Below are positions 1 through 10,469 of a stretch of 64,000 nucleotides of DNA, piece after piece (within the stretch, counting starts at the first letter, position 1; each line of letters begins with the position of its first letter). Location: assembly GCA_963971305.1 (NCBI GenBank), contig OZ020307.1:8197501-8261500 (forward strand), written 5' to 3'. The position numbers were made by a program, and so were the translations under genes. The notes beneath the pieces were generated by a model, which searched no databases, had not been told where the DNA came from, and saw nothing but the letters and a program-made list of their open reading frames with translations. This DNA is from Arcuatula senhousia (taxonomy: Eukaryota; Mollusca; Bivalvia; Mytilida; Mytilidae).

Positions 1-311
1 CCTGGCGCACTCGTGAATTATTGGGTTGTTACGAAAATCTGTTACGAAAATTTTTAACCCTGAAAATTTAGTGAAAAGTCAAAGTCGGCTATTTAAACAG
101 GAAGTAGATGATCGACAGACCTGAAAACGATTCCCACCATATGGGACACCTACCTGAAGCTTCATACTAAATATCAAAAGCCTACGATTAATAATAGCTG
201 AGATATCTATTACGAAAATTTTGATCACGGACAGACGGACGGACTGACGGACGGACAGACGGACCAGTCAAAAACATGATACCCTTCGCAATTACGTTCC
301 GTGGGGTATAA
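1..311. repeat. End of a dispersed repeat: microsatellite plus hairpin end (family F5)
   Basis: AT-rich sequence runs into an (ACGGACAG)n-type microsatellite at about 228-263. It then ends in a short inverted structure (TACCC at 280-284 against GGGTA at 304-308, with CG-containing loop sequence). The order microsatellite then terminal hairpin is the same as in repeat families F1, F2 and F3 of this window, although the sequence differs. No coding potential seen. The left end is cut by the window. From 312 to 587 I see only AT-rich sequence. Confidence 0.5.
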
Positions 312-587
312 TAAACCACTAGATATTTGTATCTGCGTTTTTATAGCTTTTGAAAAAGCTACGTTTAATCAGCTGTGCCAATAGTGATTTGAGTTGTGCA
401 TGTGGAATAATAGTATTTAGTGTGAAAAAATCTCGAGGAAAATATCAACCGTTTTGATACCGTTACAGGAAAACAACTAATAAATTTCTGTTCTTCAGAG
501 TGATTATACCCCCCTATGACAGCAGCATCAACATGTACTTACTTTTTCCAACGTAAAACATCTTGTGACAAAATGAAAAATGTTTAC

Positions 588-713
588 CTTTGCTGCAAAT
601 AAATTCTAATTGCGTGGAGCATCGTGTGGTAATATATAAGAAGGTTTTCAACTTCGTGATCGGGTGTCTATAAAACTGTATGGAGTCGCAGAAAAAATCT
701 GACGAAGAATTTA
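588..713 (-). CDS. CTLD C-half exon (third copy)
   Basis: A 126-nt open exon on the minus strand. The acceptor is a T-rich tract ending TATAG just above 713; the donor is G|GTAAAC just below 588. Both ends are phase 1. It encodes about 42 residues whose end reads RCSTQLEFICSKG, the 'C...l.fiC' finish of a C-type lectin-like domain, with an earlier cysteine 22 residues before RC. It aligns with the exons at 37976-38095 and 24852-25007: a Val codon split by the intron, six or seven residues, Cys, then the final C-x6-C pair. Such domains fold extracellularly, held by disulphides, and bind sugars or proteins. Whether this copy binds anything is unknown. It is the most 3' exon of the series visible here. 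Confidence 0.68.
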
Positions 714-1659
714 CTATAAAAAAATAATTATCATTATTAGAACGATGTAATGAACTCCGAAAAATAATGCATAATATGCATAAACACTGTATGGAAAGAG
801 CGAAAGGGAAAAACGGTTGATTTCTGTGCCCCGATGTAGTTTACTCCTGTGTCATTGTTGTATTGTGGGTAAAACAGACGATTGTAAACATCAGGAAGAC
901 GAAAATATGTCATTTAGGTAGAAAAATAGATATACTGGTGTTGTAAAGGTTCATTTGTAGTTTCTTACTTGTCACTCTATTGTTTTCTTACAAGTTTTAA
1001 AACAATAGATAAATAATGTAAGAAATATCGCAATGAAAAAACAAAAAGTTAAAATGTTGAAAATCGCATAATTCTTTGGCACATCTGTAAGCAATTAGGA
1101 AGTGTAAATATAATACTTTAGAACATATTCTACTGTCGAAGATTAGTAATTGTCCTCTCAGATGATTTTATAGCTGTGTTTAACTTATGAGGCGAATGTT
1201 TATTGTGTGCCCTGCTGCTGTTAAATTCTGTGCACGCTGTAGTTTATTTGAGAGCAGTTTTTAAAGTAGCGAAAGTTTATTTATGTGCTCTGATAAAACT
1301 TATCAGAATAGAAAAAGCCTTTAATTTATAGAAAAACTCATTTCTAAGTAGCAGTTTGCGTTTTAAATCTTTATTTGATGGAATATCTTATGAAAGGTTA
1401 ACAAAAAACCTACAATAAGTAACCGATTTGTTGTTTTGTAAACACTCAATAAAAAGGGTTGAAGAAATGCTGTCGTTTATTTCCGAGTTCACGAACGTTG
1501 ATTTCTGTGCAGCAAAAAATGTTGTAGTTTATTTCTGTGCTATTTATTATTATTATAATTATTTTTTATTGTTTGATGTTATAACATGAATGTGCTTTAA
1601 ATACAGGCTAGTGACGTGGCACGAATGGAAATTTTTTTTTTCAATTTCAGATATATAAT

Positions 1660-1869
1660 ATGGATAAATTAAAATGCGAATATTGTGATTTTTTTTCTGG
1701 CATATTCAACGACACAATTTTGCATTTTGTCCATAACCATCCCAAGAAAACAGTAAATATCAAAATTAGAGTGGATGAGAAAAAGAACAAGTTTAAACAT
1801 TTAAAATTTCATTTGAGACCAGAAGATGAAATTCTAAATGGAAAAAAAAACATTGTACCAGATGAATAA
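1660..1869 (+). CDS. Small C2H2 zinc-finger ORF inside the 3.3-kb transposon
   Basis: A 69-codon ORF from an ATG ten bases after a strong splice-acceptor-like tract (long T run, then TTTCAG ending at 1650) to TAA. Residues 6-27 fit a zinc finger: Cys6-x2-Cys9-x12-His22-x4-His27. The remainder is rich in Lys, Glu and Asp. The acceptor suggests the ORF is the start of, or an exon in, a transposon-encoded mRNA; many transposases and accessory proteins carry such N-terminal fingers. I recognise no family beyond the finger. It could be a relic of a larger lost protein, since no further open exon follows within the element. Confidence 0.45.
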   Translation: MDKLKCEYCDFFSGIFNDTILHFVHNHPKKTVNIKIRVDEKKNKFKHLKFHLRPEDEILNGKKNIVPDE

Positions 1870-2271
1870 TAAATTTACAATAACCGTTGTTGATTTTGAT
1901 GATGTTTTGGAACCCCCATTTTCTATTGAAGTTGGGTATAAAACTGTTAGTTTTATTGTTCGTAAATGTTATTTTGAAATGTAATCATAAACAAACCGAA
2001 TACTGTATAGCAGGAAATTATCTAGACAGTTTTATTTTGCAATTTTTGCACTGACATTGCTGCACCTAAATTGAAAAAATACACGGCACGATATGTGGCC
2101 TCCATTTTAGTCTAAAAGGACAATACGATTACTGTGCAAATTTAAGACTGTGTTAACTAAAACTCAGTAGTCCTTCCAGGAAAAGCAAAGACGGTGCGAA
2201 AAAAATCCCAGGTTTACAGCCTACAAAAATAACTCAAAACATACTATTCTATTCTATTCTGTATAATATTA

Positions 2272-2322
2272 AAAACGAAAGAATATGGAATATGTGCCAA
2301 AAAGACACGATCCACATATTGA
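2272..2322. repeat. Dispersed ~50-bp repeat, inverted copy at 53.4 kb
   Basis: This stretch (key words GAATATGGAATATGTGCC and GACACGATCCACATATTG) recurs in reverse complement at about 53417-53470 with few changes. A shorter piece of it is seen near 24575-24597. It lies in the 3.3-kb transposon. It is followed at 2366-2400 by a 'gcgcttttctggatttacc..catcag' segment that I recall as a common bivalve repeat. Confidence 0.5.
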
Positions 2323-2692
2323 AATGATTTTAATAAATGTACAAAAGCAAAATTTCACTGCGTGTGAAGCGCTTTTCTGGATTTACCTTCATCAGACACG
2401 CTAGGTGTAGAAAACTTGGAAAACCGGTAAAATATTAGATTTGATAAAAAAAAAAAAATGCCAAAAAGTATTACAACAATGACCAAACAGATCAGTTTAT
2501 CAATTTTTAAAGAAACCGCCAAACGTTGTCAAATTTAGGAAACATGTAAAATATAGATTTCATCACCAATTACTTTTGTCGTGCTTTGTTTAAAAGAGCT
2601 TTATATATTATTTTTGTAATTTATAGAATAAGTAAAACATTAGATGGTTTAGACAGGAATTATAAATGAACACTTGTTTTAAAATTATCCTG

Positions 2693-3479
2693 GGGCCGTG
2701 TTAACGAAGGTGTCCTAGGATTAGGATGGTCTTTGGTCTCGGTCATAAGTCGTGTTATTGAAGGCATCCTAAATTTGGTCCGTAATTAAAGTTGTAAAAA
2801 CTGTTGTCCTAGGACCATCCTTGTGACTTTAAATTTAAAAAAAGTGTCTGAAATAGGTTTTATCCCCTTGAATTAGAGTTCTATGTGGCCCAACTCTCAT
2901 TTTTGATATTTTACTTTCTACATTAAGCAAACTAAGATATTTTTGCCATTGATTAAATTTTCCCAATAGTGACCCATATAATGGCGTTTTACCAGTTACA
3001 TTTTGACGATATTCTAATATATGTGGTACTAGACTTTTGAAATTAACATTTAACAGTTCATGTGAATATTTGCTTCCCAAACCTAGGATTTACTTTTGGT
3101 ATTAGTGATTAAAGCAACGCGCAGAACAAAAATGAATGAAGAAATGCAATGATATTGCAATACATTATTTTCATTCTCTAAAAAAAAAAAACACAAAGGC
3201 AATGTAATAAAAATGCTTAAATCTATTTTGCATTTGAAAATGTAAAACAAAAAACTTCAAGTTTTTTTTTTCAAACGCCTTCACATCGGCGTAAATGCAT
3301 GACATATGGCTATTCAGGATTATCCTAAATTCGTATAAGGATGGTCCTATTTAAGGTTATCCTAAGATGGTTTCGTTTTACATCCTTGGACGCGTCTAAG
3401 GATGATCCTTTCTACATCCCATTTTAAGTCATAAGACATTTTTAGGATACAGCTTAGGACAGCTTCATTAACCTGTCCC
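2693..3479. mobile_element. Nested PIF/Harbinger-like MITE, TSD CTG
   Basis: Imperfect terminal inverted repeats: left GGGCCGTGTTAACGAAGG, right (reverse complement) GGGACAGGTTAATGAAGC, both continuing into TGTCCTA and several TCCTAGGAT-like motifs. A CTG triplet flanks both ends (2690-2692 and 3480-3482). A 3-bp palindromic-type TSD with GGG-starting TIRs is typical of PIF/Harbinger elements. Internally the ends repeat the 'tcctaagg' words many times, so the tips could fold back. A minus-strand ORF (2835-3080, 81 codons) has no recognisable domain and I do not call it. Insertion inside the 785-4068 transposon dates it as younger. Confidence 0.65.
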
Positions 3480-4121
3480 CTGGTTTAGAGAAAGAACTAA
3501 AGTTATATTTCCATTATTTGATCTGATTTTGTATGGCCAAGTATTTATAACTCAGAACGAAACATTTGCAACCACACAAATAAACTTCCGCGGGCTCTGA
3601 AATATACATTCGCATGTAGAAAATCAGCACAGAAATATACATTCGCGGTGCAAATTTTAACACCTACTCTTATTTCATCGATCTGTCTTGAACCTTTGCA
3701 TAATTAAACTTTATTTATCAACAATAGAGTTCTATATTTACTTAAATACACGATGAACAGTTTTTGTTCACTTGAATTTCATCTGCAAGTGTTTAATTTA
3801 TGTAATTTTTCCAAAAAAACGTGTTTTATTTATAAATTGACGACTTTTTGTGATCAAAATAGCTTATGACATAAAAATGCAAGTAAAACTTGAATAAACT
3901 AAATCGTTACTATCTAATGTTGAAATCACCGACAATGCAGGATATGTAATTATTTAATAATTAAAAAAAAAGGCAGAAAAAACAGACGACTTCATTTTGA
4001 GCACAGCAATAAACTACTTCGGGGCACAGAAATCAACCGCTTTTCCCTTTCGCTCTTTCCATACAGTGATAAATGAGATTAAAATAAACGTTGTTGTAGT
4101 TTAAATAAGCGCATGTTTGAC

Positions 4122-4203
4122 CTTTAGAGAACTGTCCATAATGACAAAGTGGGCAATTGACTTCTAAACAATACAAGGTTCGCTCCACACAACTCGGGCC
4201 AAT
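4122..4203 (-). CDS. Possible Cys-rich exon or exon relic (antistasin-like spacing)
   Basis: Minus-strand frame open from 4203. It encodes about 27 residues with five cysteines, in a run reading LYCLEVNCPLCHYGQFSKG. The downstream boundary AAAG|GTCAAA would be a phase-1 donor, matching the other exons of this gene. The C-x4-C-x2-C-x2-G spacing resembles antistasin-type domains. There is no convincing acceptor in a compatible phase (the only AG is in CCCGAG), so this may be a decayed exon or chance. It lies between the exons at 4887-5000 and 588-713. Confidence 0.28.
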
Positions 4204-4886
4204 TTAAAAATAAACAGAATTATTCGTCAAGTTTATTCCTGATATTGTATATAAAGGTAATAACAAATATATTTCTATCATTTCGTATATTGACAGTATA
4301 CGGCACATTCTATATTTTTCCTTCACCATGCATGGATCCCCAAAAAATGGTGAAATTTTATGAAATATTGACGAAAAAGTATTAATTTGCTTGCTTTCAA
4401 TGGTAAACAACAAAATAATTTGACGTTAGGCATGAATATGATGACACTTAAGGAGATTCATCATCATATCCACACACAAAAACTGTGTCTCTTTTTCATT
4501 GTTTTGCATCAAAATACTATAAATTAAAAATCAAAGTAAATTAGAATATATACCTATTCATTTTATAATGCTTTATTATAAAGAAAATTATAAGTGTAAA
4601 ACAAATATAAAATCGACTCTTAAGAATAACGACCGTTCTATGACAGTTATTGTCGTAAAAAATTAGAAAAATGCAATGAAAAACAAAACAAATGATAGAA
4701 ATATTAATGTGGAATTTATTTTTCAAGATCGTTTACGTTTTAAGCTGCGCTTGCGTTTGACTTATTAGAACGTTCTGAGTGGACCTAACCAAATAAAAAC
4801 AATGTTATATTTGATTGTTGTATGCGTTTTTGTAATATCTTATAGTTATTATTTTGTTTGATATCAAATAAATGTATTAAAATTAC
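4204..4886. other. Intron sequence, nothing recognised
   Basis: AT-rich DNA. Two minus-strand ORFs of 61 and 69 codons are low-complexity hydrophobic frames with no domain and no splice-site support; I treat them as chance. Confidence 0.4.
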
Positions 4887-5000
4887 CTCTTTCATAAACT
4901 GTACACTCGTCGGATAAACCACAGATCCCATTTCCACTGGGCACACAAGCAAAAATTTTGTCAAACGGTGGTTTGTTGGTATTGTTTAAGCATTGACATA
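4887..5000 (-). CDS. Cys-rich exon between CTLD halves
   Basis: Minus-strand exon of 38 codons with five cysteines. It opens with VCQCLN and ends FACVPSGNGICGLSDECTVYE. The donor is AGAG|GTAATT at the low-coordinate end, phase 1. Two acceptors are possible: AAAAG ending at 5001, which gives phase 1 like every other exon here, or the better-looking TTTCAG ending at 5008, which gives phase 0 and adds two residues. I chose the phase-1 form because the preceding exon (19528-19716) ends in phase 1. It may be a middle piece of a CTLD or a separate small disulphide-rich module such as an EGF-like remnant. No named family assigned. Confidence 0.52.
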
Positions 5001-5483
5001 CTTTTAACTGAAACTAAAAACGAATAACATTATTTTGAAAAGTAAAGTGAAAGACTATGAGACTTGTTTAGTTCTTCGAAAAAATTCTTTTAGGTTTTTC
5101 AAGGTCAGTGTTATTTATTGTACAGAAAAGCATCAAACTAGAGATTTCAAAATAACATCGAATCTCAAATATTTTTTAATATAAAGATAATGAGTAGAAT
5201 TTCGAATGTCAGTGTCAGATTTTCGGGTTTTGCCCATCTATAATGCTTTGAACGGTTTGCCCATGAACCCACTATTATTTATTTCTTATTCAAATATATG
5301 TGCATTAAATATGCAGTTGACATTTTTTTTTATAAAATTTTATTTACTCTGCCATACTTTAAAGAAGGTTGAAAGTTGTCAATTAGAAGCAATGCAAAAG
5401 CAATGAAAACTCTAGAGAAATCCCTTTTCCCGCCAAAATCATAGACACTTATATCATGAAAACGAACACAATGACCTAAATTT
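5001..5483. other. Intron sequence, nothing recognised
   Basis: AT-rich, without repeats or exons that I can identify. A 66-codon plus-strand ORF (5206-5406) lacks motif, complexity or splice support. Confidence 0.4.
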
Positions 5484-8285
5484 GTAGCTCACCTGGCCAA
5501 AGGCCATGTGAGCTTATCCCATCACTATGCGTCCGTCGTCGTCTGTCGTCTGTCGTCTGTCGTCTGTCGTCCGTCGTCGTCCGTTAACAATTTCAATAAT
5601 CTTCTCCTCTGAAACCACTGAACCAATTTAACTGAAATTTTGCAGGAATGATATATGATATGTTGGCAACAAACGATCCTCATTTTGAAATGATTCGATA
5701 AAATGCGCGAAGCTGTCAATAAAAATAGAACACACGGTAAAATCAATGGCTTAAAACTCAGCAACCATAACAGATAGAAAAAATCCAAAAGTTCTTACGC
5801 TCTTCAGAATCAAAAGCTCTACAAAAGTCTCCATTGGGTCGAAATTGTCAGATGACCCCAATTGGGGGTTATGGCCCTTTTAAGGTTAAAAAAAAACATT
5901 TTTTCATGTTTTTGGCCTATAGAATGAAAACTATTGCAGATAGAGAAAAGCTGTTGCTTGCTTAAATGTTCAGCTCATTAAGCTCTTCAAAAGTCTCCAT
6001 TGGGACGAAGTTGTCAGATGACCCCTTATAGGGTGGTACAGCCCCTTGAAGGTAAAGAATACTGCTTTTGGCCTATAGAATGAAAACTATTGCAGATAGA
6101 GAAAAACTGTTGCTTCCTTAAATGTCCAGCTCATTTAGCTTCACAAAAGCCTTTACATGGTCTACGTTGTCAGAGGACCCCTTATAGGGGTTACAGCCCC
6201 TTCAAGACAAAAAATAGTGATTTGGCCTATATAATGAAAACTATTGCAGATAGAGAAAAGCTGTTGCTTGCTTAAATGGTCAGCTCATTTAGCTCTACAA
6301 AAGACTCCATAGGGTCAAGTTGTCAGATGACCCCATATAGGGGTTACAGCCCCTTAAAAGGCAAAAAATAGTGTTTTTGGCCTATAGAATGAAAACTATT
6401 GCAGATAGAGAAAAGCTGTGCTTGCTTAAATGTCCAGCTAATTAAGCTCCACAAAAACCTTCATAGGGTCGACGTTGTCAGAGGACCCCTTATAGGGGTT
6501 ACAACCCCTAAAAGGCAAAAAATAGTGTTTTTGGCCTATAGAATGAAAACTATTGCAGATAGAGAAAAGCTGTTACTTGCTCAAATGGTCAGCTCATTTA
6601 GCTTTACAAAAGACTCCATAGGGTCTAAATTGTCAGATGACCCCATATAGGGGTTACAGCCTCTTAAAGGCAAAAAATAGTGTTTTTGGCCTATAGAATG
6701 AAAACTATTGCAGATAGAGAAAAGCTGTTGCTTGCTTAAATGTCCAGTTCATTTAGCTCCACAAAAGACTCCATAGGGTCTAAGTTGTCAGATGACCCCT
6801 TATAGGGGTTACAGCCCCTTAAAGACAAAAAAATAGTGCTTTTGGCCTATAGAATGAAAACTATTGCAGATAGAGAAAAGCTGTTGCTTGCTTAAATGTC
6901 CAGCTCATTTAGCTCCACAAAAGCCTCCATAGGGTCGACGTTGTCAGAGGACCCCTTATAGGGGTGACAGCCCCTTTAAGGCAAAAAATAGTGTTTTTGG
7001 CCTTTAGAATGAAAACTATTGCAGATAGAGAAAAGCTGTGCTTGCTTAAATGGTCAGCTCATTTAGCTCTACAAAAGACTCCATAGGGTCTAAGTTGTCA
7101 GATGACCCCATATAGGGGTTACAGCCCCTAAAAGGCAAAAAAATAGTGCTTTTGGCCTATAGAATGAAAACTATTGCAGATAGAGAAAAGCTGTTGCTTG
7201 CTTAAATGTCCTGCTGATTTAGCTCCACAAAAGCCTTCACAGGGTCGACGTTGTCAGAGGACCCCTTATAGGGGTTACAGCCCCTTAAAGACAAAAAATA
7301 GTGTTTTGGCCTATAGAATGAAAACTATTGCAGATAGAGAAAAGCTGTTGCTTGTTTAAATGGTCAGCTCATTTAGCTCTACAAAAGACTCCATAGGGTC
7401 TACGTTGTCAGATGACCCCTTATAGGGGTTACAGCCCCTTAAAGGCAAAAAATAGTGTTTTTGGCCTATAGAATGAAAACTATTGCAGATAGAGAAAAGC
7501 TGTGCTTGCTTAAATGGTCAGCTCATTTAGCTCTACAAAAGACTTCATAGTGTCTAAGTTGTCAGATGACCCCATATAGGGGTTACAGCCCCTTAAAGGC
7601 AAAAAATAGTGCTTTTGGCCTAAGGAATGAAAACTATTGCAGATAGAGAAAAGCTGTTGCTTGCTAAAATGTCCAGCTCATTTAGCTCCACAAAAGCCTC
7701 CATAGGGTCGACGTTGTCAGAGGACCCCTTATAGGGGTTACAGCCCCTTTAAGGCAAACAATAGTGTTTTTGGCCTTTAGAATGAAAACTATTGCAGATA
7801 GAGAAAAGCTGTGCTTGCTTAAATGGTCAGCTCATTTAGCTCTACAAAAGACTCCATAGGGTCTAAGTTGTCAGATGACCCCATATAGGGGTTACAGCCC
7901 CTAAAAGGCAAAAAATAGTGCTTTTGGCCTATAGAATGAAAACTATTGCAGATAGAGAAAAGCTGTTGCTTGCTTAAATGTCCAGCTCATTTAGCTCCAC
8001 AAAAGCCTTCACAGAGTCGACGTTGTCAGAGGACCCCTTATAGGGGTTACAGCCCCTTAAAGACAAAAAAATAGTGCTTTTGGCCTATAGAATGAAAACT
8101 ATTGCAGATAGAGAAAAGCTGTTGCTTGCGTAAATGTTCAGCTCATTTAGCTCTACAAAAATCTTCATAGGGTTGAAGTTGTCACATGACCCCTTACAGG
8201 GGTTACAGCCCCTTTAAAGGTGAATAATAGTGTTTTTGCTTATTTAGAATGAAAACTAATGTAATTAGAGAAAAGCTTTTCTTGC

Positions 8286-10469
8286 TTAAACATTCGGCTC
8301 ATTTAGATATACAAAAGCCTCCATAGGGTCGAAGTTGTCAGAGGACCGCTTATAGGGGTTACAGCCCCTTAAAGGCAAAAAATAGTGTTTTTGGCCTATA
8401 GAATGAAAACTATTGCATATTGCAGATAGAGAAAAGCTGTTGCTTGTTTTAATGGTCAGCTCATTTAGCTCTACAAAAGACTCCATAGGGTCTACGTTGT
8501 CAGATGACCCCTTATAGGGGTTACAGCCCCTTTAAGGCAAAAATAGTGTTTTTGGCCTATAGAATGAAAACTATTGCAGATAGAGAAAAGCTGTTGCTTG
8601 CGTAAATGTTCAGCTCATTTAGCTCTACAAAAATCTTCATAGGGTTGAAGTTGTCACATGACCCCTTACAGGGGTTACAGCCCCTTTAAAGGTGAATAAT
8701 AGTGTTTTTGCTTATTTAGAATGAAAACTAATGTAATTAGAGAAAAGCTTTTCTTGCTTAAACATTCGTATCATTTAGATATACAAAAGCCTCCATAGGG
8801 TCTAAGTTGTCAGATGACCCCATATAGGGGTTACAGCCCCTTAAAAGGCAAAAAATAGTGTTTTTGGCCTATAGAATGAAAACTATTGCAGATAGAGAAA
8901 AGCTGTGCTTGCTTAAATGTCCAGCTAATTAAGCTCCACAAAAACCTCCATAGGGTCGACGTTGTCAGAGGACCCCTTATAGGGGTTACAACCCCTAAAA
9001 GGCAAAAAATAGTATTTTTGGCCTATAGAATGAAAACTATTGCAGATAGAGAAAAGCTGTTACTTGCTCAAATGGTCAGCTCATTTAGCTTTACAAAAGA
9101 CTCCATAGGGTCTAAGTTGTCAGATGACCCCATATAGGGGTTACAGCCCCTTTAAGGCAAAAATAGTGTTTTTGGCCTATAGAATGAAAACTATTGCAGA
9201 TAGAGAAAAGCTGTTGCTTGCGTAAATGTTCAGCTCATTTAGCTCTACAAAAATCTTCATAGGGTTGAAGTTGTCACATGACCCCTTACAGGGGTTACAG
9301 CCCCTTTAAAGGTGAATAATAGTGTTTTTGCTTATTTAGAATGAAAACTTATGTAATTAGAGAAAAGCTTTTCTTGCTTAAACATTCGGCTCATTTAGAT
9401 ATACCAAAGCCTCCATAGGGTCGAAGTTGTCAGAGGACCGCTTATAGGGGTTACAGCCCCTTAAAGGCAAAAAATAGTGTTTTTGGGCTATATAATGAAA
9501 ACTATTGCATATTGCAGATAGAGAAAAGCTGTTGCTTGTTTTAATGGTCAGCTCATTTAGCTCTACAAAAGACTCCATAGGGTCTACGTTGTCAGATGAC
9601 CCCTTATAGGGGTTACAGCCCCTTTAAGGCAAAAATAGTGTTTTTGGCCTATAGAATGAAAACTATTGCAGATAGAGAAAAGCTGTTGCTTGCGTAAATG
9701 TTCAGCTCATTTAGCTCTACAAAAATCTTCATAGGGTTGAAGTTGTCACATGACCCCTTACAGGGGTTACAGCCCCTTTAAAGGTGAATAATAGTGTTTT
9801 TGCTTATTTAGAATGAAAACTAATGTAATTAGAGAAAAGCTTTTCTTGCTTAAACATTCGTCTCATTTAGATATACAAAAGCCTCCATAGGGTCTAAGTT
9901 GTCAGATGACCCCATATAGGGTTACAGCCCCTTAAAAGGCAAAAAATAGTGTTTTTGGCCTATAGAATGAAAACTATTGCAGATAGAGAAAAGCTGTGCT
10001 TGCTTAAATGTCCAGCTAATTAAGCTCCACAAAAACCTCCATAGGGTCGACGTTGTCAGAGGACCCCTTATAGGGGTTACAACCCCTAAAAGGCAAAAAA
10101 TAGTGTTTTTGGCCTATAGAATGAAAACTATTGCAGATAGAGAAAAGCTGTTACTTGCTCAAATGGTCAGCTCATTTAGCTTTACAAAAGACTCCATAGG
10201 GTCTAAGTTGTCAGATGACCCCATATAGGGGTTACAGCCTCTTAAAGGCAAAAAATAGAGTTTTTGGCCTGTAGAATGAAAACTATTGCAGATAGAGAAA
10301 AGCTGTTGCTTGCTTAAATGTTCAGCTCGTTTAGCTCTACACAAGCCTCAATAGGGTTGAAGTTGTCAGATGACCCCTTATAGGGGTTACAGCCCCTTAA
10401 AGACAAAAAATAGTGTTTTGGCCTATAGAATGAAAACTATTGCAGATAGAGAAAAGCTGTTGCTTGTTT
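8286..10469 (+). repeat. Higher-order repeat, ~1,091-bp block duplicated
   Basis: Within the array, features at 8292, 8605 and 8886 recur at 9384, 9695 and 9977, a shift of 1,090-1,092 bp or seven monomers, with near identity. The same diverged junction word (CATTCGGCTCATTTAGATAT) also appears near 11545-11565 and 13870, that is 2,179 and then about 2,314 bp further on. This implies that multi-monomer blocks, not single units, were copied recently. Confidence 0.7.

Larger units (their letters stand above)
785..4068. mobile_element. 3.3-kb DNA transposon, ~60-bp TIRs, 5-bp TSD
   Basis: The ends are inverted copies of each other: 785-845 begins CACTGTATGGAAAGAGCGAA, and the reverse complement of 4008-4068 begins the same way with very few mismatches over about 60 bp. 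The sequence ATAAA flanks both sides (780-784 and 4069-4073), a perfect 5-bp target-site duplication. Subterminal copies of a GTTTATTTCTGTGC-like motif recur inside both ends (for example near 1495-1550, and inverted near 3585-3655), as expected of transposase-binding sites. The CACTG terminus with 5-bp TSD recalls Transib/RAG-type transposons, but the TIR does not match the CACWATG consensus, so the superfamily is open. No transposase was recognised, so the copy is probably non-autonomous. It sits in the intron between the exons at 4887 and 588 and is interrupted by a MITE at 2693-3479. Confidence 0.78.

Noticed and set aside
2835..3080. 81-codon minus ORF inside the MITE
   Set aside because: No Myb/SANT or transposase motif; element too short to be autonomous.
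785..4068. Firm assignment to Transib/RAG
   Set aside because: The 5-bp TSD and CAC start fit, but the TIR lacks the CACWATG consensus and no RAG1-like core was found.
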